Notes: generated by a model from the letters alone, not told the origin. A stretch of 64,000 nucleotides of DNA from Pteria penguin (GCA_035048485.1 CM068582.1:16172001-16236000), one strand, 5' to 3'; shown: positions 50,440 to 64,000, counted from the stretch's first letter. Translations and numbers: made by a program.

Positions 50440-53400
50440 ATGAAGCCGTCTGTGACTCTTATTATATCGGCTATATTCTTGGCTTATATAGCACATTCTA
50501 TGTATGTTATATATGGAATTTTCTATCCAACACCTTGTACTAAGAGTAGGAATTGTATCTACCCTTATCTATCAAGAGTGCCAACGCCAAAACTAGAGGT
50601 AAGATATATTCCTGAAGTAATATTTGTTTCTCATTCAGTTATTTTACTGTCTCATCCTAAAGACCGTATAATGATGTGTTGTCCAACTCGTTGGTGAAGT
50701 TTGAACCAAAGACCTATTGACTCCATGTCAAGCTGCCAAGCACCTTATCAATTGAGCTTGAACATAGATAATGCCGACTCATGGAACCTTAGTAAGAAAG
50801 GTTTAAGAGTAGAGATTTGAAAAACTTGGAAAAAATTTTCAGTAAAATTTCATCACAATTTGCTTGTTGTTTACATCCAAATCGTAATGCTTCTTTAACA
50901 GAAAGTCTGATAAAAGGCTGGTAGCAAGCTGTTTTAAACATCCTTTAGCCAAATTTTCCAAGATTTCTCTTTATAGACTATAGTATATTCCAATTTGAAT
51001 GATATAGGAGGAAATTGGGTGAAAGAATATTAAAAATCACTTGCAACAGGACTTGCAACAAATTTTTAATGTGAACTTCAGGATGAAATTATAGTTTGGA
51101 GAGTGAAGTGTCATGTAATAATTATCAATTCAATTTGTAACGAGATCAGAGACATTGAATGTTCTCAATTTCAGATATATATTTACACAAGCACGAAAAA
51201 AGTCAATGTTGCAACAAGAGATTTGAATTTAGTTTGGAGAAATTCAACACTTAATATTGAAGATACAATTGAACAGTAAGATACAAGTAGTCAAATGAAA
51301 AGTTTCAAATGAAAATTAGAAAAATAAAAAAAAGATGTCTCAATTTTTTTTGCAAAGAAATTTTTTGATGATTTTATGATTCCTATATTTCTTTATTCAT
51401 TAAGTGCATGAAATCCGCAATGTCTTAGTTAACAGTATAACACTCTATATTTGAGGAATGAAGGTTGGCCTGTCATTTGACATGGGTATTGTTGTGTTTG
51501 CCTTTTAGAAATAATCTATCACAAAGAACTTGATGGTAAAACCCCATTTGTGTCAATTGTCCTTTTAGGTAAAGCCATATCCGGGTGGTTTTAATTCATA
51601 CCACACGTTCCATATATTTTGTTTAAGGATGTCTCTTACATTATTGTGATGCTTTTTCATAGCTTTCATTGTTTACTTTTTTTATCAGTCCATGATAGAT
51701 TAGATTTTTTAAAGTATCCAGATGGACAAGGTTGAATGAATGCCAGTGGGTACTAAAAATTAAGTTTTAGTCCCGAAATCCCCTTGTATAAAAGTATTGT
51801 ATTATAATACTAAAGTGACTTCAGTTTCACAGATATGGTCATGTCATTCTGGTTTCTTTTTCACAGAATTATCTCAGAAGGATATATTATGAGATTTGGG
51901 ACTTAATTTTTCCTATATCACCACCCAAAATTAATGTGCATATGTACATACATACATGGATTTAAATCTCCCATTCGAATTCCACCAGTACTGTGGGGAG
52001 TGGGAATTCACCAATCCATGATGTTGGTACTGTAGTAGATTTGATAGTTATATTATTGTCATCAGTAAAGCATTATCATTGAGAACTTTCTAAACATATG
52101 CTTAAACATTACATGAATAGAAAGAGGTGAAAGTTTTCCTTTGTAGCCTAAGATTGCAGTGTTACTAAAGGAACTTAACTGTATGAACAGGATAAAGTCA
52201 AAAAATAAAATTGTGTTTGTTTTTTTATACAGATCCTTCAATATTTCTGTACCGTCAAAAACAAGAAGAAATGGGACATTGTATGCCCATGCCTTTATTG
52301 TGCCAAAGGGGGATGACCCATTAGCCAGTGAGTATGTAGTCCATCAGTATTGTCAGCTGACCACTTATTCTTACCCCAAGTCAGAAGTCTACAGTCTCAT
52401 GGGAGATAATAAAAAGGTATGTCATTTTACCATGTGTTTAACTTTATACTGATTTTGTCAAATAAAACTGAATATATTAATCTTCTTTGTTACAGTCCAA
52501 TTTGTTTTTTACTTCGAATCAGGTCTTTCATAAGGACTGTTCTCAATGGAAATTTCACTGATTTTTTCCCAAAATTTATCAAATTTTTCCTAAGCATTGA
52601 TCTTTTAGTTTTATGCAAATGGGACAAAAAATTCCGAAATGAAAAGGTTCAGGACCCTCCCTCCCCCCATTTCCCTTGAAACTTAAAGTAATCATGTGGT
52701 CCTGAAAGTCATTCTATCATTCTATTCCTCATATTAACAACAGGGAAACTCTGAAAATTGAAACCTACCAAATCTGAAGTGATTTTGAAAGTGCCACATG
52801 CTTCAAGATATCAAAGTTTGACTGTACTTGTGTGGTTATATTTAACATGGAGCTTATAGCCTTGTCTTATCATTCCAGAACGATACTCTGGACCCTAATA
52901 CCCTGATCACACATTTCCGACAGCGACTTACAGTGAATATAATGAATGAGAAATTGCCGCTAGATCGAACAGCATTACCAGGAGATATCTACAAGTATCT
53001 GAGGTAAACCCTTCATTCTTTTATATCTCATAAAATATGAGTGGTGTAGAGTAAAAGAACTCATCATTCCAATGTTGTAAGATGAAAACTTGACCACACT
53101 GAGTGGGTGTAGTAAATGAATTTCGAACTAGCAGATAGGGTGGAGTATAATTAGGAGATTGTTGGTTTGAACCTCACAAAGAGCTTGGTCATGTACATGA
53201 AGATGCAGATAGATGAGGCAACAACATTACAGAAACACAGTAACAGTAACCAGTCTTGGTTAGATCGCGAGTTGGGATGATGCAAATGCATGCTATTGTA
53301 CCTACTAAAAGACAGTGTGCCTGCCAAGGGTCAGTGCACCTGGCAATTGTTAGTATTCCTGCTAAGGATTAGTGTACCTGCCAATTGTTAGTATACTTGC

Positions 53401-56400
53401 CAAGGGTTAGTGTACCTGCCAATTGTTAGTATACTGCCAAGGGTTAGTGTACCTGCCAGTTTTTAGTATACCTGCCAAGGATTAGTGTACCTGCCGATTG
53501 TTAGTATACTTGCCAAGAGTTAGTGTACCTGCCATTTGTTAGTATACTTGCCAAGGGTTAGTATACCTGGCAAGGGTTAGTATTCCTGCCAAGGATTAGT
53601 GTACTTGCCAATAGTTAGTATACCTGCTAAGGGTTAGTGTACCTCCTGCCAATTGTAAGGATACCTGTCAAGGGTTAGTGTACCTGACAAGGGTTAGTAT
53701 ACCTGCCAAGGATTAGTGTACTTGGCAAGAGTAAGTGTACCTGCCAAGCCAAGTGTCAGTGAGCCTACCAAGTCAAGGGTCAGTGTACCTGCCAAAGGTC
53801 AGTGTACAGTGTACCTGCCAACTCAAGGGTTAGTGTACATGTCAAAGGTCAGTGTACCTGCCAAGGGTCAGTGTACTTGTCAAGCCAAGGGTCAGTGCCC
53901 TGCCAAGAGTCAGTGTACTTGCCAAAGGTCATTGTACCAGCCAAGGGTCAGTGTGCTTGCCAAAGATCAGTGTGCCAAGCCTAGGTGTACTTGTCAAGGC
54001 TAGGTGTACCTTCCAAGGCTATGTTTACCTGTCAAGGACATGTTGTTATCTCCACCACAGTACATTGGTTGCCACCTTAGATCTGAACTCATATCCTGGT
54101 GTGGGCCATTCAATATGCATTCACAATATTATAATAAGATACATTTACATTTCAGAGGTTCTCCAGGTGGTGATTATCTGCCTATACTATTCATAGATGA
54201 GTTGAGCTTTAGGACAAAAGATTTAGTTGTAAGTGCAAACATATATTAGACAGCATGTATGCTTCAGAATTTCACAAGTGTAAGAGTGTTTGTTTTGTCA
54301 ATTGTTGTTAAACATATGTGTACCAAGAACAAAACAACTTTCTACTTTTAACCAAAATTAAAGATGACAACTATAGAATATATACATGAATTGTATATAT
54401 TCCTTATTTGGTAAATTGTACTTTTCACACCACATTTTTAATGAGAGACAATTTTCTTAGAGATGTTTAGCACTATATTTTCAACATTTTAAAATCTTTA
54501 GATGTATAAATATACGTATTATATAAATGCTTAATATACTTTTTTCATAAGCCATGAACTTTATTCCTTCTTATTTATTCCATCTCATTTCAGCCAATCA
54601 AACCTAGTACAAAAGAAGTGTCTTTTACCATTTTATATTCACCGATCACTGTGGGAAAGTTACGATTCTGGAGCAATATGCTACAGTCCATGAATACGCT
54701 ACATGACTTTGGTATGTGAATGCTTTCAATGATCAAATCAATTTTTCAAAAATACTAGACAGTTACTGGTTTATTTTCATTTGGAACATTTTATTATCAT
54801 ACTTACAGTGTATTTGTAAGAGTTCAAATAATAGAAAGGTTGTTTTAAAATCTTCGTTTTTCAATATACAATCAAACATTAATAACTTGAAACAAAAGGG
54901 AGCACTAGAATCAGTTTTAAGTTTGGTAGGTCCAGTTTTAGAAGTTTCCATGTTGTTAATGAAATGAATAGGTAGGTTGTCAGGACTGCATGGTTAGTTT
55001 GAGTTTCCTCAGGTTTTAGACATTGCAGTTATCATAGGTTAAATTAAACTGGATTAATAATTCTGACTATGGTTTTACTATTGTTCTAAGCTGATTTTCC
55101 TTTGCTAAAAAGCACATTAAAAACTACCACATTTCAAAACACATGAGTGTTGTTTTTCTTATGTCAGTTATCTAGTTGTGTTTCCTCATTTATGGAAGGT
55201 GAAATTATGACTACTGAATGAAAATTTGACTCACTTTTCAAGAATAATTTCTCAGTACACAATTTTTTTCTTCTATCTTCACAAGAAAATTATTGTTATT
55301 TGCATATACTGGTACCTTTGTTTATGTAATGATTAGAAATTCCATATAAGATGTACAGTTGTATCAATATTTACAATTACAAGAATGTGCTTTGACATAA
55401 ATGTTCAAATTATGAAGTACTTATACTGTAAGATACTTGCATATTGTGTGATCTTATTTGTATGATTTTTTCACATATTTGTGAGACGTGATTTGGAGAA
55501 ACCATATACATGCTATAGCTTAATGGTGAAGTTATGGAAATCAAGGACATTATTTTTGCTTACAGCCATACTAAAAAATTATGCAAAAATAAAATCCTCA
55601 CGAGCTATATGTGTTTTATAGTAATTATGAACAGTGACATTGGAACACTGAATATGTCATGGTAAAATCATTTACAAAAACTTTCAGGATTTTCTGAGAA
55701 GGACACTGACGAGTTGAAGGGAATTTTTGCTGATACTAATTTTTACTTCCTGATGATGACGTTTGCAGTAGCAGCTTTTCATGTAAATATATCCATCGTT
55801 ACCCATCATGATTCATTACATGTATATAGGGGTTCTTGGTGACTGAGTTGAAGAAAATACTGTGATGAAAAAGTTTTGAGTCTGCTTTAATATGAGAGAT
55901 AGATATAGTACTGTAAAAATATAGTTATGTGGTAAAGATTTGTTTGTTTTTAAATTATTATTATGATTATTATTATAATCTTCAGCTCCTGTCTTTCGGG
56001 TGAGACAGTAAAAACTGAGGTCTCGTGTCACGGTAGGTGTGGCAAGTAAAAAATCCCTTACTGCTTCAGGATGTTCTTTTGCAAAGGCATAAATTTCTAT
56101 ACAGTGCATCAGGCAGATGCCGTCACCATATATGTGAAATAATCGTCAAGTGACATCAAACAATAATAAATAAGTTGTAATCCTCAACAAGTTTAAGAAA
56201 ACCGTTAGATACAGAAACAAATAGGTTATTAATAGTACATGTATACACAAGATCTGTTGCCATAGATTTAACATTAGTATTCAAGCCTATCATCAGACAT
56301 GTTTCATGACATGTTTGGTATGATATTTACTGCGAAGTTGGATTTTCTTCTTGTATAAAATTATTTCTAAGGAAGAAATTTCATAACTATCATAATTGAA

Positions 56401-59400
56401 TTTTGCTTGACTATTTTATGAGCACAATATACTAGTTGACAAGCCATTTATTTTTTCTTATCAAGAACACGTCAAATGAGCCATGTTAATAGACCATATT
56501 CCGGTTTTGATAAATGGCGACTTTTTGTCCGAGTTAATACCTTTTTGCGTTGTTTTTCATAGAGACGTTATAATGAATCTATGTCATGCGCTATGACGTC
56601 ACTATGAAAAACAACGCCAAAACGATTAGCTCGGACAAAAAGACAGCAATTATTAAAACCGGAATATGGTCTATTGATAGATTGTTTTTAATGCCTCTTT
56701 GCATACCAGTCTGTTAAGTCTTCTACCCTCCCTCAATGGAGAAAAATGGAAATTGTGATGTGTGATGATATTACAAACCCAGATTATGTCCTCCGTTTTG
56801 CGACAGAAATTGAGAATCAAGTACAGTAAAACCTGTTCTCAGTGGCCACCAAATAGGTGGAAAAATGGTCACATAAGTCAGGTGGCCTCTTTATACAGGT
56901 TGATTTTGTATACACAAATTATTGTATGGAACAGACAAAAGCAGTTGTTTAAGAGAGATGATTGCATAATTCAAGTGGTCTTTAAAAAAGGTATAGATGC
57001 ATTCAAGTACAGTGTTGCTTAATTCAGGTGGTCTTTAAAAAGGTATGGATGCATTCAAGTACAGTGTTAATAGCAATATTTCCCTTTTCAGTTGCTCTTT
57101 GATTTCCTGGCCTTCAAGAATGATATCAGTTACTGGAAGAAGAGAGAGACCATGGTTGGTCTGTCCAGTAGAGCAGGTATATATAACATGCGCGTGTCAA
57201 ACATTTCTATGGTGGTTTATGGATTACAGTTTCTACAGTTTCTTATTCTCATTAAACCGTTATTTAACTTTAACAAGTAAAGAAGTAAGCAGTATGAAAT
57301 GTTTTTGTAGATTGATAACTATTCACTGTCAGTTATTCAAATATCAAGGGCTTGAGGTAAATAGTTGAGTTATCTGAGCGAAAAGGATTTTCTTTGTATT
57401 TGTATTAGAGATTTTAAGTTAAAATGTAATAAAGTATATTTTCTTGATTTTTATTATTTAAAGAAAATATGAAAAATAAAAATGAGATGTTAGTATTTAT
57501 AGATATTCAAAAATAATTCACACATTACACCCATTTTTCAAATGGGTGTAATCTCCAATAAATCTCTCGATTTTATTTTATTCATTTCCTTTAAAAATGC
57601 TTAATATTTGTATTGCCTGCAAAGCATAGTGTCCTTCATTTATCTGTTTGCCTATCTGTCCATCTGCAAGACTGTCAAGCAGGGTCCTACTTTTTATGCA
57701 TTTTCTCTACTGCTTTATTCACCCCTTTTCCAGGCTTTTTCTAAAAAAAGGTTGTTAGCCCTACCTCTTTGCGAACGGAAGAATTATTGTTATGATAATT
57801 CTCCTATAATGAAATCAGTTCAAAATACATTTTTGTGCCTGTCCGAGTGATGACACATGTAGACTGCATTATTTAACAGACGTGTCTTAGTATTTTGTAA
57901 ACTGAACATAATATATAATGGAAACTTCCTGATTCAAGTCTTACAGCTTGTGAAATGTATCGAGTTATAATGCATGTGAAGTATGTAGAGTTATAATTAT
58001 TTTTTTTACACAAAAGGTAAGAACATATCCTTGTTGTCCTAACTTCTTAATGTTAAAAAACCCTAATTTCACAATACTTTTCAAGAAATATCAGCCCTAC
58101 TTGTGTCATACTTTTTAAGAAAATATGTCAGTCTTACTTTTAATATATCTGCAAAATGGATTCCGGCTGCAGATTACCCACATAGAAGTAGAAGTAGATA
58201 GAAGTTTGTCATACTTAAAAAAAAACTGTCAGTCCAACTTTTGACGTACTTTTTATAAAATGTCAGCCTTGCTTTTGCCGTACTTAAAAAGATGTCAGCC
58301 CTACTTTAGTCATACTATTCGAAAAATGTCAGCATTACTTTTGCCCTACTTTCATTTGACAGCCTACATCTGTGATGTCTATTTTAAAAACTTCACAGGC
58401 AACACATGTGAATGTTGGTTCTCTACACTCTATGAAATGATAACGTGAGTATGCATTTCCTTTACAGTACTATGGAGATGTGTCTCTACCATCATCATCT
58501 TTTTTTACCTGATGGACCAGGAAACCAGCTTACTGGTGCTAGTACCAGCTGGCATAGGAGCCTTGATAGAGGTACATGTGACAGTTAATTTCTTTAATAG
58601 GGTCTGTAAGTCATGTGACGTTATTAACCAAATACAATGAAAAGACTCTCTCTGTATCATATTCTTTATAGCAAAGCAAAAATTATTGTATATGTAAACC
58701 AAATTTTCATATAAAATATTGATGATAGAGTTTTTTGAGATATGTACATTGTCGTAGTGAGGAATATATATGATCTATGAATATCTTACATTGTATCATT
58801 AAATAAATTTATTCATGCATTGGCATCGTCATGAATTGATGCATAAAGGACAGTAATAACTGCCATATTGTGCTTTATCCTCACTTCTTGTCATGGAGAA
58901 GTGAAAGTTAATCATTATTCATTGATTAATAAGATTTACTTATCAGACACACATGAGTGAATCTTTCTTTTGTTGTTACTAATGTTTAATTCAAAGAAGC
59001 AATTCACTATAACAAAAACCATCAAGAACTGTTGATTCACCATTTGTGTTATTTTAAGCTCTCTAACCTATAATATTCCTTCATTCTGAATCCACTGCCT
59101 TGAAGTCAAACATCCTTTTAAATTGAAATTGAACCACCACTGGTGATGTCATATTGCACGCTGGTTTTACTTGCTATAAAATAATTGTTGTTTCAACTCT
59201 ACATGTAGGAAATTGCCTACATATGTATCTTCATCATAAAATCTGTTATATTTTGTGATAAAAGGTAAATTTGAACACAGTTGTCACAACCAAATGAAAG
59301 AATGTGGTAGGCACATTCATTTTATTATGGTTTTTATTAAGAATATTGAAATAGATAGAATTTTCCGTCACAAAAAGTGAGGATTACACACAGAAATGTA

Positions 59401-62400
59401 GGAATCATAAATTATTTAAAGTTAAAAAAGACGTACACAATTTGACTGTGTCATATTTTCATGAATGTGTCTACATGATAATCACTTCAGGCAATTATCT
59501 TTCATCTCATTTAAGAACACACTCATAATGTTTCCCTTCTTTTTTTCCATTTTGTTGGTTAGGTTGGGGGGGGGGGGGGAATTTTGAAAACATTTTTTGC
59601 TGTTGAATGTGGATATGTTAACTGAATATTACTCCCCTGTTGGATAATTGTTTCTTTAACATTCTTTGTTGCATACATGTTCAAATATGACAGAGTAATA
59701 CTAGTATGTTTAATAAAAAAAGTTCATTACTGAGTGTATAGAATGTTGAACAATTATATTTTACAGGTGTGGAAAGTCAAAAAAGCTTTCAAGCTCTCTC
59801 TATCATTCGATAGTATTATACCAAAAGTTAAGGTAAAACATCTTGCTTTTTTTATTCGAAGTCTACTCCCTATATCAAATGTATGGCATCCCAAAATACT
59901 CCCATCTTTGTACTTCTGTCAGAGATAAAGAAATGGACACCATTGTTTTTGATTGGACAACTTTTAATTTATTGCTTAAGTTTAATGAAGTGTAATTTGA
60001 GGTAAATGGTAATTAAAATTAAAATGAATAATTATCTGATAATTATGCCTTAACTCTTTACTATCTGTAAGTACTATTGATTTATATTGATATTACAGTA
60101 CAAGCATTCCAATTAATTGTTTGATTCAATTAATTGTTTGATGATCCAATTAATTGTGATTCATGTTTTATGCCACGCTAAGATTTTTTCATGTACATGG
60201 TGAAAGCATCTGCCTGATGCATTTCAGAGAAATTCAAACCTTAGCAAGGGACCCATCCAAAGCAGTGAGGGATCTTTTACGTGCCTTGTTTTCACGACAA
60301 TTTCTATTGTTTCTTTCTGAAAGAAAAAACCCTGAAAAGCCACCAGTGGGATTTGAACCTAGTTTTTTTCAGTCATGAGCCAAGCACTCAACTGAGTTAC
60401 CCAGCTCCAAGCAATTTGAGATTTATCTCAGGTTGTGATACTGTGTTTGAGATGCAAAAACTTACTTCCATATCACAATGTGACATAAATGTTGTTGAAA
60501 GAAGTCTCCCCCCCCCCCCCACACACACACACATCAATTACTTACATGCATTCTTATGTAATTGTAGATAGGAGAAGCCTCTGCCAAAGAGAAAGAGACA
60601 GAAGCTTTTGACTCACAAGCTATGAAGTACCTGTCAATACTCATGCTTCCACTCTGTATAGGTGGCGCTGTGTATTCACTCATGTACATTCCACATAAAA
60701 GGTTAGTAAAATAGACAGGTCTGAAATCATGTATGCATAATGATTTAAAGGTCAGTGGTTCAGCTTTCACTTTGAACATTGGATTTTCATATTATTTTCT
60801 ATAAAACAAAGTATTTTATTCACATTGTGTAAGCTTTCCCAGTTATGGGTACATTAACAGGTCATAGGTCATAGAACTTTAATGATGTCAAGCTCAATGC
60901 TCAGTCCTCACTTTGTTGATTATTTCATTTTTTGTCTTCAAACAAGGCAATATAACCATGTTATTGGCTCATCCAGCTATTGGCATTTGTTTCATCTGGG
61001 AAATTCCATCCAAGGGGAAGCTTTATCTCATAGTTATGCCTAGCAGGCCATTGTTGTTTGGAGAAGAATAAACTTGTTTTGTAAATTCACAACAGAAGAT
61101 CACACATTCTAAAATTAAAGAGTGAAAAAAAAAATGCATCAGAAATTTGTATGGAACATTCATCAAATAGTATCAGATGACATTTTTATACCAAAGCTTC
61201 ATGAGATGATTGATTATTCATATGATATATAATCAAATGAGGAAATAAAAATATGATCTCATTATATAAATATTGACACACATGAAGATGTGCCCTATCG
61301 ATTTTGGGATCAAAAAGTCAAAGGTCACGGTCATAGTGAAAAAAGGTATGAAATGTAGTGTATGAAAGCGTTTTGCAACTTTGCATATTGTATCTATGAT
61401 GCAACTTTATTGTTTGTTTTTTTTTTTTTTGCTGTTAGGGGTGTAAGTGTTTCACAAACATATTTTGTGTTTACTGTTTTGTGTTGAAATATATTACACT
61501 CATTCTTTTGATATTTCAGTTGGTACTCATGGAGTATACAAAGCCTTGTTAACGGTAAGATTTCTTTCTTCATCTTAGAAAATGGACTTTTCTGGAAAAT
61601 GTTCAATGTTCAGATTTCTGTTAAAAAGATTATAATGGAAATTTTTTAATACATTTGTACCGTGTTCTAAGATTTTCATATTATATTACCTGAAGTAAGT
61701 GAAATCTTAGGTTCACTAATTGGAAATCAGAGAGATAATCACCTACCTAACTACTAATTTAGTAATTCTTGCACAATTCAATTTATTCACATCAATTATG
61801 TTTGTTCTTGAGAAACCTGTTGATCCTTGTTCTCTGTATGGAGGATTATTTATAATTTTTTCAAATGTGTGTCCTTTGGTTGTGCTGCTTTTGCGATGAG
61901 TAAGAAGGTGTGCGCTAGTAAACCGCTTAACCACACCAGTTGAGTGACCTTTGTTACTTCAACTGACTGTCCTAAGTTGGAGTCCTAACTGCAGTACAAT
62001 CGAATATTAATTACTAATTAATTAATTCTTGCACCGTACAGTTTAATCACACCAGTTATGTTTGTTCTTGAGAAATTTTGTAAGTGTGTCCTTTGATTGT
62101 GCTGCTTTTGCGGTGAGTGAGAAGGTGGGCACCTGTAAACAGGTTAACCACACCAGTTGAGTGACGTTTGTTTATTTGACTATTATCATCTTTTATGCGC
62201 ATGTCCTTGGTGATTTGTGTCATACAGCTTTTTCAGATGTCTTCTGTCTTGTTTATTCTTGATTGGGTTGTAGGTAATTCAGGGCTGATGTTTAACAAAG
62301 TAAAAAAAAAAAACCAAATGTAGCCTAACTACAAAATGCAAAATAATGATAATGACAGTAATAACAGCCGTCATTCTCAAATACATTCATCCTCAGAGAG

Positions 62401-63608
62401 AATGAAAACAATTTTGAATAGATTTTATTGGCTGATATCTGTTCTTGTTTCTCATACATCAAATTAAAGAAGGTACTGTCTTTTACAGGAGTGTATGCCT
62501 TTGGTTTCTTATTCATGTTACCTCAACTATTTGTAAATTACAAGGTTAGTATCAAACTTCCATGAAATCTTTCATAACTAAAACCTCTTTAAAGAAGTCA
62601 CCTGCTGATTAAAGTTGCTTTTTAGTCTCCCTCTGGTAAAAACATAGGGAATTATAGGTTTCCACTCCATCTGCCTGTCTGTCCGTCTGTTTGAGATACT
62701 TTCAATTGGTTTTTTCCCCAAATGTTTTTTTTGCTACCATTGAAGTTATTTACTTGAAATTTGGTATGTAGCTTTGTATCAATGAGTTTCTGATCAAGTT
62801 CAAATTGTCATGATTCACCAACTTTTGGAAGAGTTATGGCCCTTGGATTTAGTACATTTAATATTTATGGAAACGATTGGGGGACTTGTATTGCTTCAGC
62901 AATACTCGATATGGTTTTCTATTGGGTGGTTTTTTTGTTTTTTCTTTTGTGCAGAATGCACCCTTGTATAAAATTGACCACTGTATAAAGGTCACCACTC
63001 TACAATGGAAAATTTTAACGGATTTTTTTTAGGTGACCTAAATATACAAGATTAACTGTAGTTATTTTTATTGTTTTATAGAATAGAAAAAGTGATAAAG
63101 AATGACATTTTGAGTTCTCTGGGTAACTTGATTGATTCAGAATCCCTAATTTGTTTGTTTCAATTTTCATATAACAAGATGAAGCCTGCTGCTGCATATT
63201 CAAATACCTCGCTGAATGCACAATATCTGAATAGTAATCACTTCAGTAGTGTTTAACTATATTTTATATTAGAACTGGACCTACCTTATAAAGTCTTGTT
63301 TCATTTCCTTGATCAATGAGGACTCTTAATTTTCAGTTAACTCACATTGATTGTAAAGACTGATTTTATTACAGTGTACACATGTATATTGCTAGCTGAA
63401 ATTTTAAGTTAGAAATATAGAGAACTGAGAAGACATAAAAAAAAAAAGAACAAGAACAAGAGTTTCATGCTGTTTTTAGCAATGACATTACACATCAAAA
63501 AGAATATTAATGAAATTACATATTTTTTCCCCAATTTTATCAATGGTTTTTATCTCTTTTCAGTTGAAATCCGTTGCTCATCTTCCCTGGAGAGCATTTA
63601 CATACAAA
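50440..63608 (+). CDS. CLPTM1L: CLPTM1L (CRR9), ER lipid scramblase; 14 exons, 3' end beyond window
   Basis: Exons: 50440-50598, 51175-51275, 52233-52416, 52879-53003, 54156-54228, 54594-54711, 55688-55782, 57092-57176, 58468-58571, 59767-59832, 60568-60701, 61520-61554, 62489-62544, 63564-63608. All are GT-AG and in frame, 460 codons; human CLPTM1L is 538 aa, so one or more 3' exons (~80 codons) are missing. An acceptor at 50411-50412 shows the 5' UTR is spliced. The start [20 protein letters not shown] gives a signal-anchor helix. Then come a luminal part ([34 protein letters not shown]) and membrane segments near [54 protein letters not shown] and [19 protein letters not shown]. The family scrambles GlcN-PI across the ER membrane in GPI-anchor synthesis (established knowledge). 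Confidence 0.97.
53300..54045. repeat. Minisatellite, unit about 19-20 bp, over 30 copies
   Basis: CCTGCCAAGGGTTAGTGTA and variants (CCTGCCAATTGTTAGTATA, later GCCAAGGGTCAGTGTACCT) repeat through CLPTM1L intron 4. The variant composition changes from left (TTAGTG) to right (GTCAGTG). All three plus frames stay open over the right part, giving repeat-peptide ORFs that are not genes. Confidence 0.92.
55978..56165 (+). mobile_element. SINE family A, headless copy
   Basis: It starts at CTCCTGTCTTTCGGGTGAGA and keeps GAGGTCTCGTGTCACGGTAG, CAGGCAGATGCCGTCACC and the ATAATCGTCAAGTGACATC tail. The tRNA-like head is absent. CLPTM1L intron 7. Confidence 0.75.
56488..56675. mobile_element. MITE, 188 bp, with long inverted ends
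   Basis: AATAGACCATATTCCGGTTT at the left is perfectly inverted at the right (AAACCGGAATATGGTCTATT). A second inner pair (TTTTTGTCCGAG / CTCGGACAAAAA, GCGTTGTTTTTCATAG / CTATGAAAAACAACGC) follows. The core carries TGACGTCA. CLPTM1L intron 7. Confidence 0.85.
56824..57050. mobile_element. Family C element with duplicated right part
   Basis: It begins ACAGTAAAACCTGTTCTCAG and has AGTGGCCACCAAATAGG, AGTGGTCTTTAAAAAAGGTA. A block of about 44 bp (CAGGTGGTCTTTAAAAAGGT, ATGCATTCAAGTACAGTGTT) occurs twice at its right side, directly before CLPTM1L exon 8. Confidence 0.6.
60150..60412 (-). mobile_element. SINE family A, minus orientation, diverged
   Basis: On the plus strand it shows CATGTACATGGTGAAAGCAT CTGCCTGATGC, AAAGCAGTGAGGGATCTTTT and CAGTGGGATTTGAACC (complement of the B box) in the reverse order of the plus-strand copies. 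CLPTM1L intron 10. Confidence 0.75.
61745..62170. repeat. Two-copy direct repeat, about 160-210 bp
   Basis: TTATGTTTGTTCTTGAGAAA, TTGTGCTGCTTTTGCGRTGA and TTAACCACACCAGTTGAGTG occur in the same order near 61796-61946 and 62053-62163. CLPTM1L intron 12. Confidence 0.75.
62620..63060. repeat. Dispersed repeat plus family C fragment
   Basis: TAGTCTCCCTCTGGTAAAAA, CTGCCTGTCTGTCCGTCTG and GAAGAGTTATGGCCCTTGG are typical of the dispersed elements seen at 10870 and 13334. From about 62955, GACCACTGTATAAAGGTCAC resembles family C. CLPTM1L intron 13. Confidence 0.45.
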
Positions 63609-63779
63609 GTAAGTCTAAGATTATCAGACTAAGTGTGTCTTTATTCTATTAGAATTATGTCAGTGTGACTTGAAAACAAAGTGAATATCAGTGTTATGTA
63701 GCAGACAGTATCAATTGTACATAGGATGTTGATTATGTCTGCCATACATGTGCATCCTTTGGCTTTGATGTAAAGCTAT

Positions 63780-64000
63780 TGTACATTCAAGCTCTTGTCG
63801 ATGATCCCATAACACATTTGAGTTGTTGTTGATGATCCCATAACACATTTGAGTTCTTGTCAATGATCCCATAGCATGTTCAAGTTAACACATTCGAGAT
63901 CTTGTCAATGACGTCGATGAACCCATAGCACATTCGAGTTCTTGTTGATGATCCCATAACACATTTGAGTTCTTGTCTGTGATGCCATAACACATTCTAA
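63780..64000. repeat. Minisatellite, unit about 31 bp, running off the window
   Basis: Copies of GATGATCCCATAACACATTT then GAGTTCTTGT recur at least six times with a longer variant near 63880. It lies in the CLPTM1L intron after exon 14. Confidence 0.85.

Noticed and set aside
53716..54249. Overlapping plus ORFs with [12 protein letters not shown] repeats
   Set aside because: They are translations of a minisatellite in all three frames, within a CLPTM1L intron.

Overview
The window looks like the nuclear genome of an invertebrate animal, most likely a bivalve mollusc. It is AT-rich, its genes are split by long introns, and all introns I placed use GT-AG. The spaces between exons hold tRNA-derived SINEs, small inverted-repeat DNA elements, tandem arrays of about 150 bp and Penelope-type retroelement remnants. 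The mollusc assignment is inferred from protein resemblance and repeat style, not from a database search.

Layout. (1) 1-2.65 kb: repeats, a foldback element, and a small minus-strand ORF that starts opposite the next gene. (2) 2,655-19,265 (+): a complete 17-exon TCF25 gene of 649 aa, a ribosome-quality-control factor. (3) 21,409-32,533 (-): two genes I cannot name. One is a compact 258-aa coiled-coil/Cys-rich protein. The other is a multi-exon gene for a long, Ser/Lys-rich, mostly disordered protein that probably ends in a coiled-coil last exon. Both have a perfect TGACGTCA box just upstream of a short 5' exon. (4) 36,137-40,714 (-): a complete 3-exon GINS3 (PSF3) gene of 197 aa, a subunit of the replicative-helicase complex. 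(5) 44,466-45,599 (-): an F-box gene of the FBXO33/FBXO39 type whose coding region has no intron, 377 aa. (6) 45.6-50.4 kb: no intact gene; a decayed reverse-transcriptase remnant and repeats. (7) 50,440-63,608 (+): the first 14 coding exons (460 codons) of CLPTM1L, an ER membrane protein of GPI-anchor synthesis. The last roughly 80 codons lie beyond the window.

The named genes act in unrelated housekeeping processes (protein quality control, DNA replication, ubiquitin ligation, GPI-lipid handling), and I see no operon-like logic. The least explained part is the 21.4-32.6 kb pair of orphan minus-strand genes. Exon junctions were checked by reading-frame continuity. The TCF25, GINS3 and CLPTM1L models keep frame across every junction and align end to end with the known animal proteins as I remember them.
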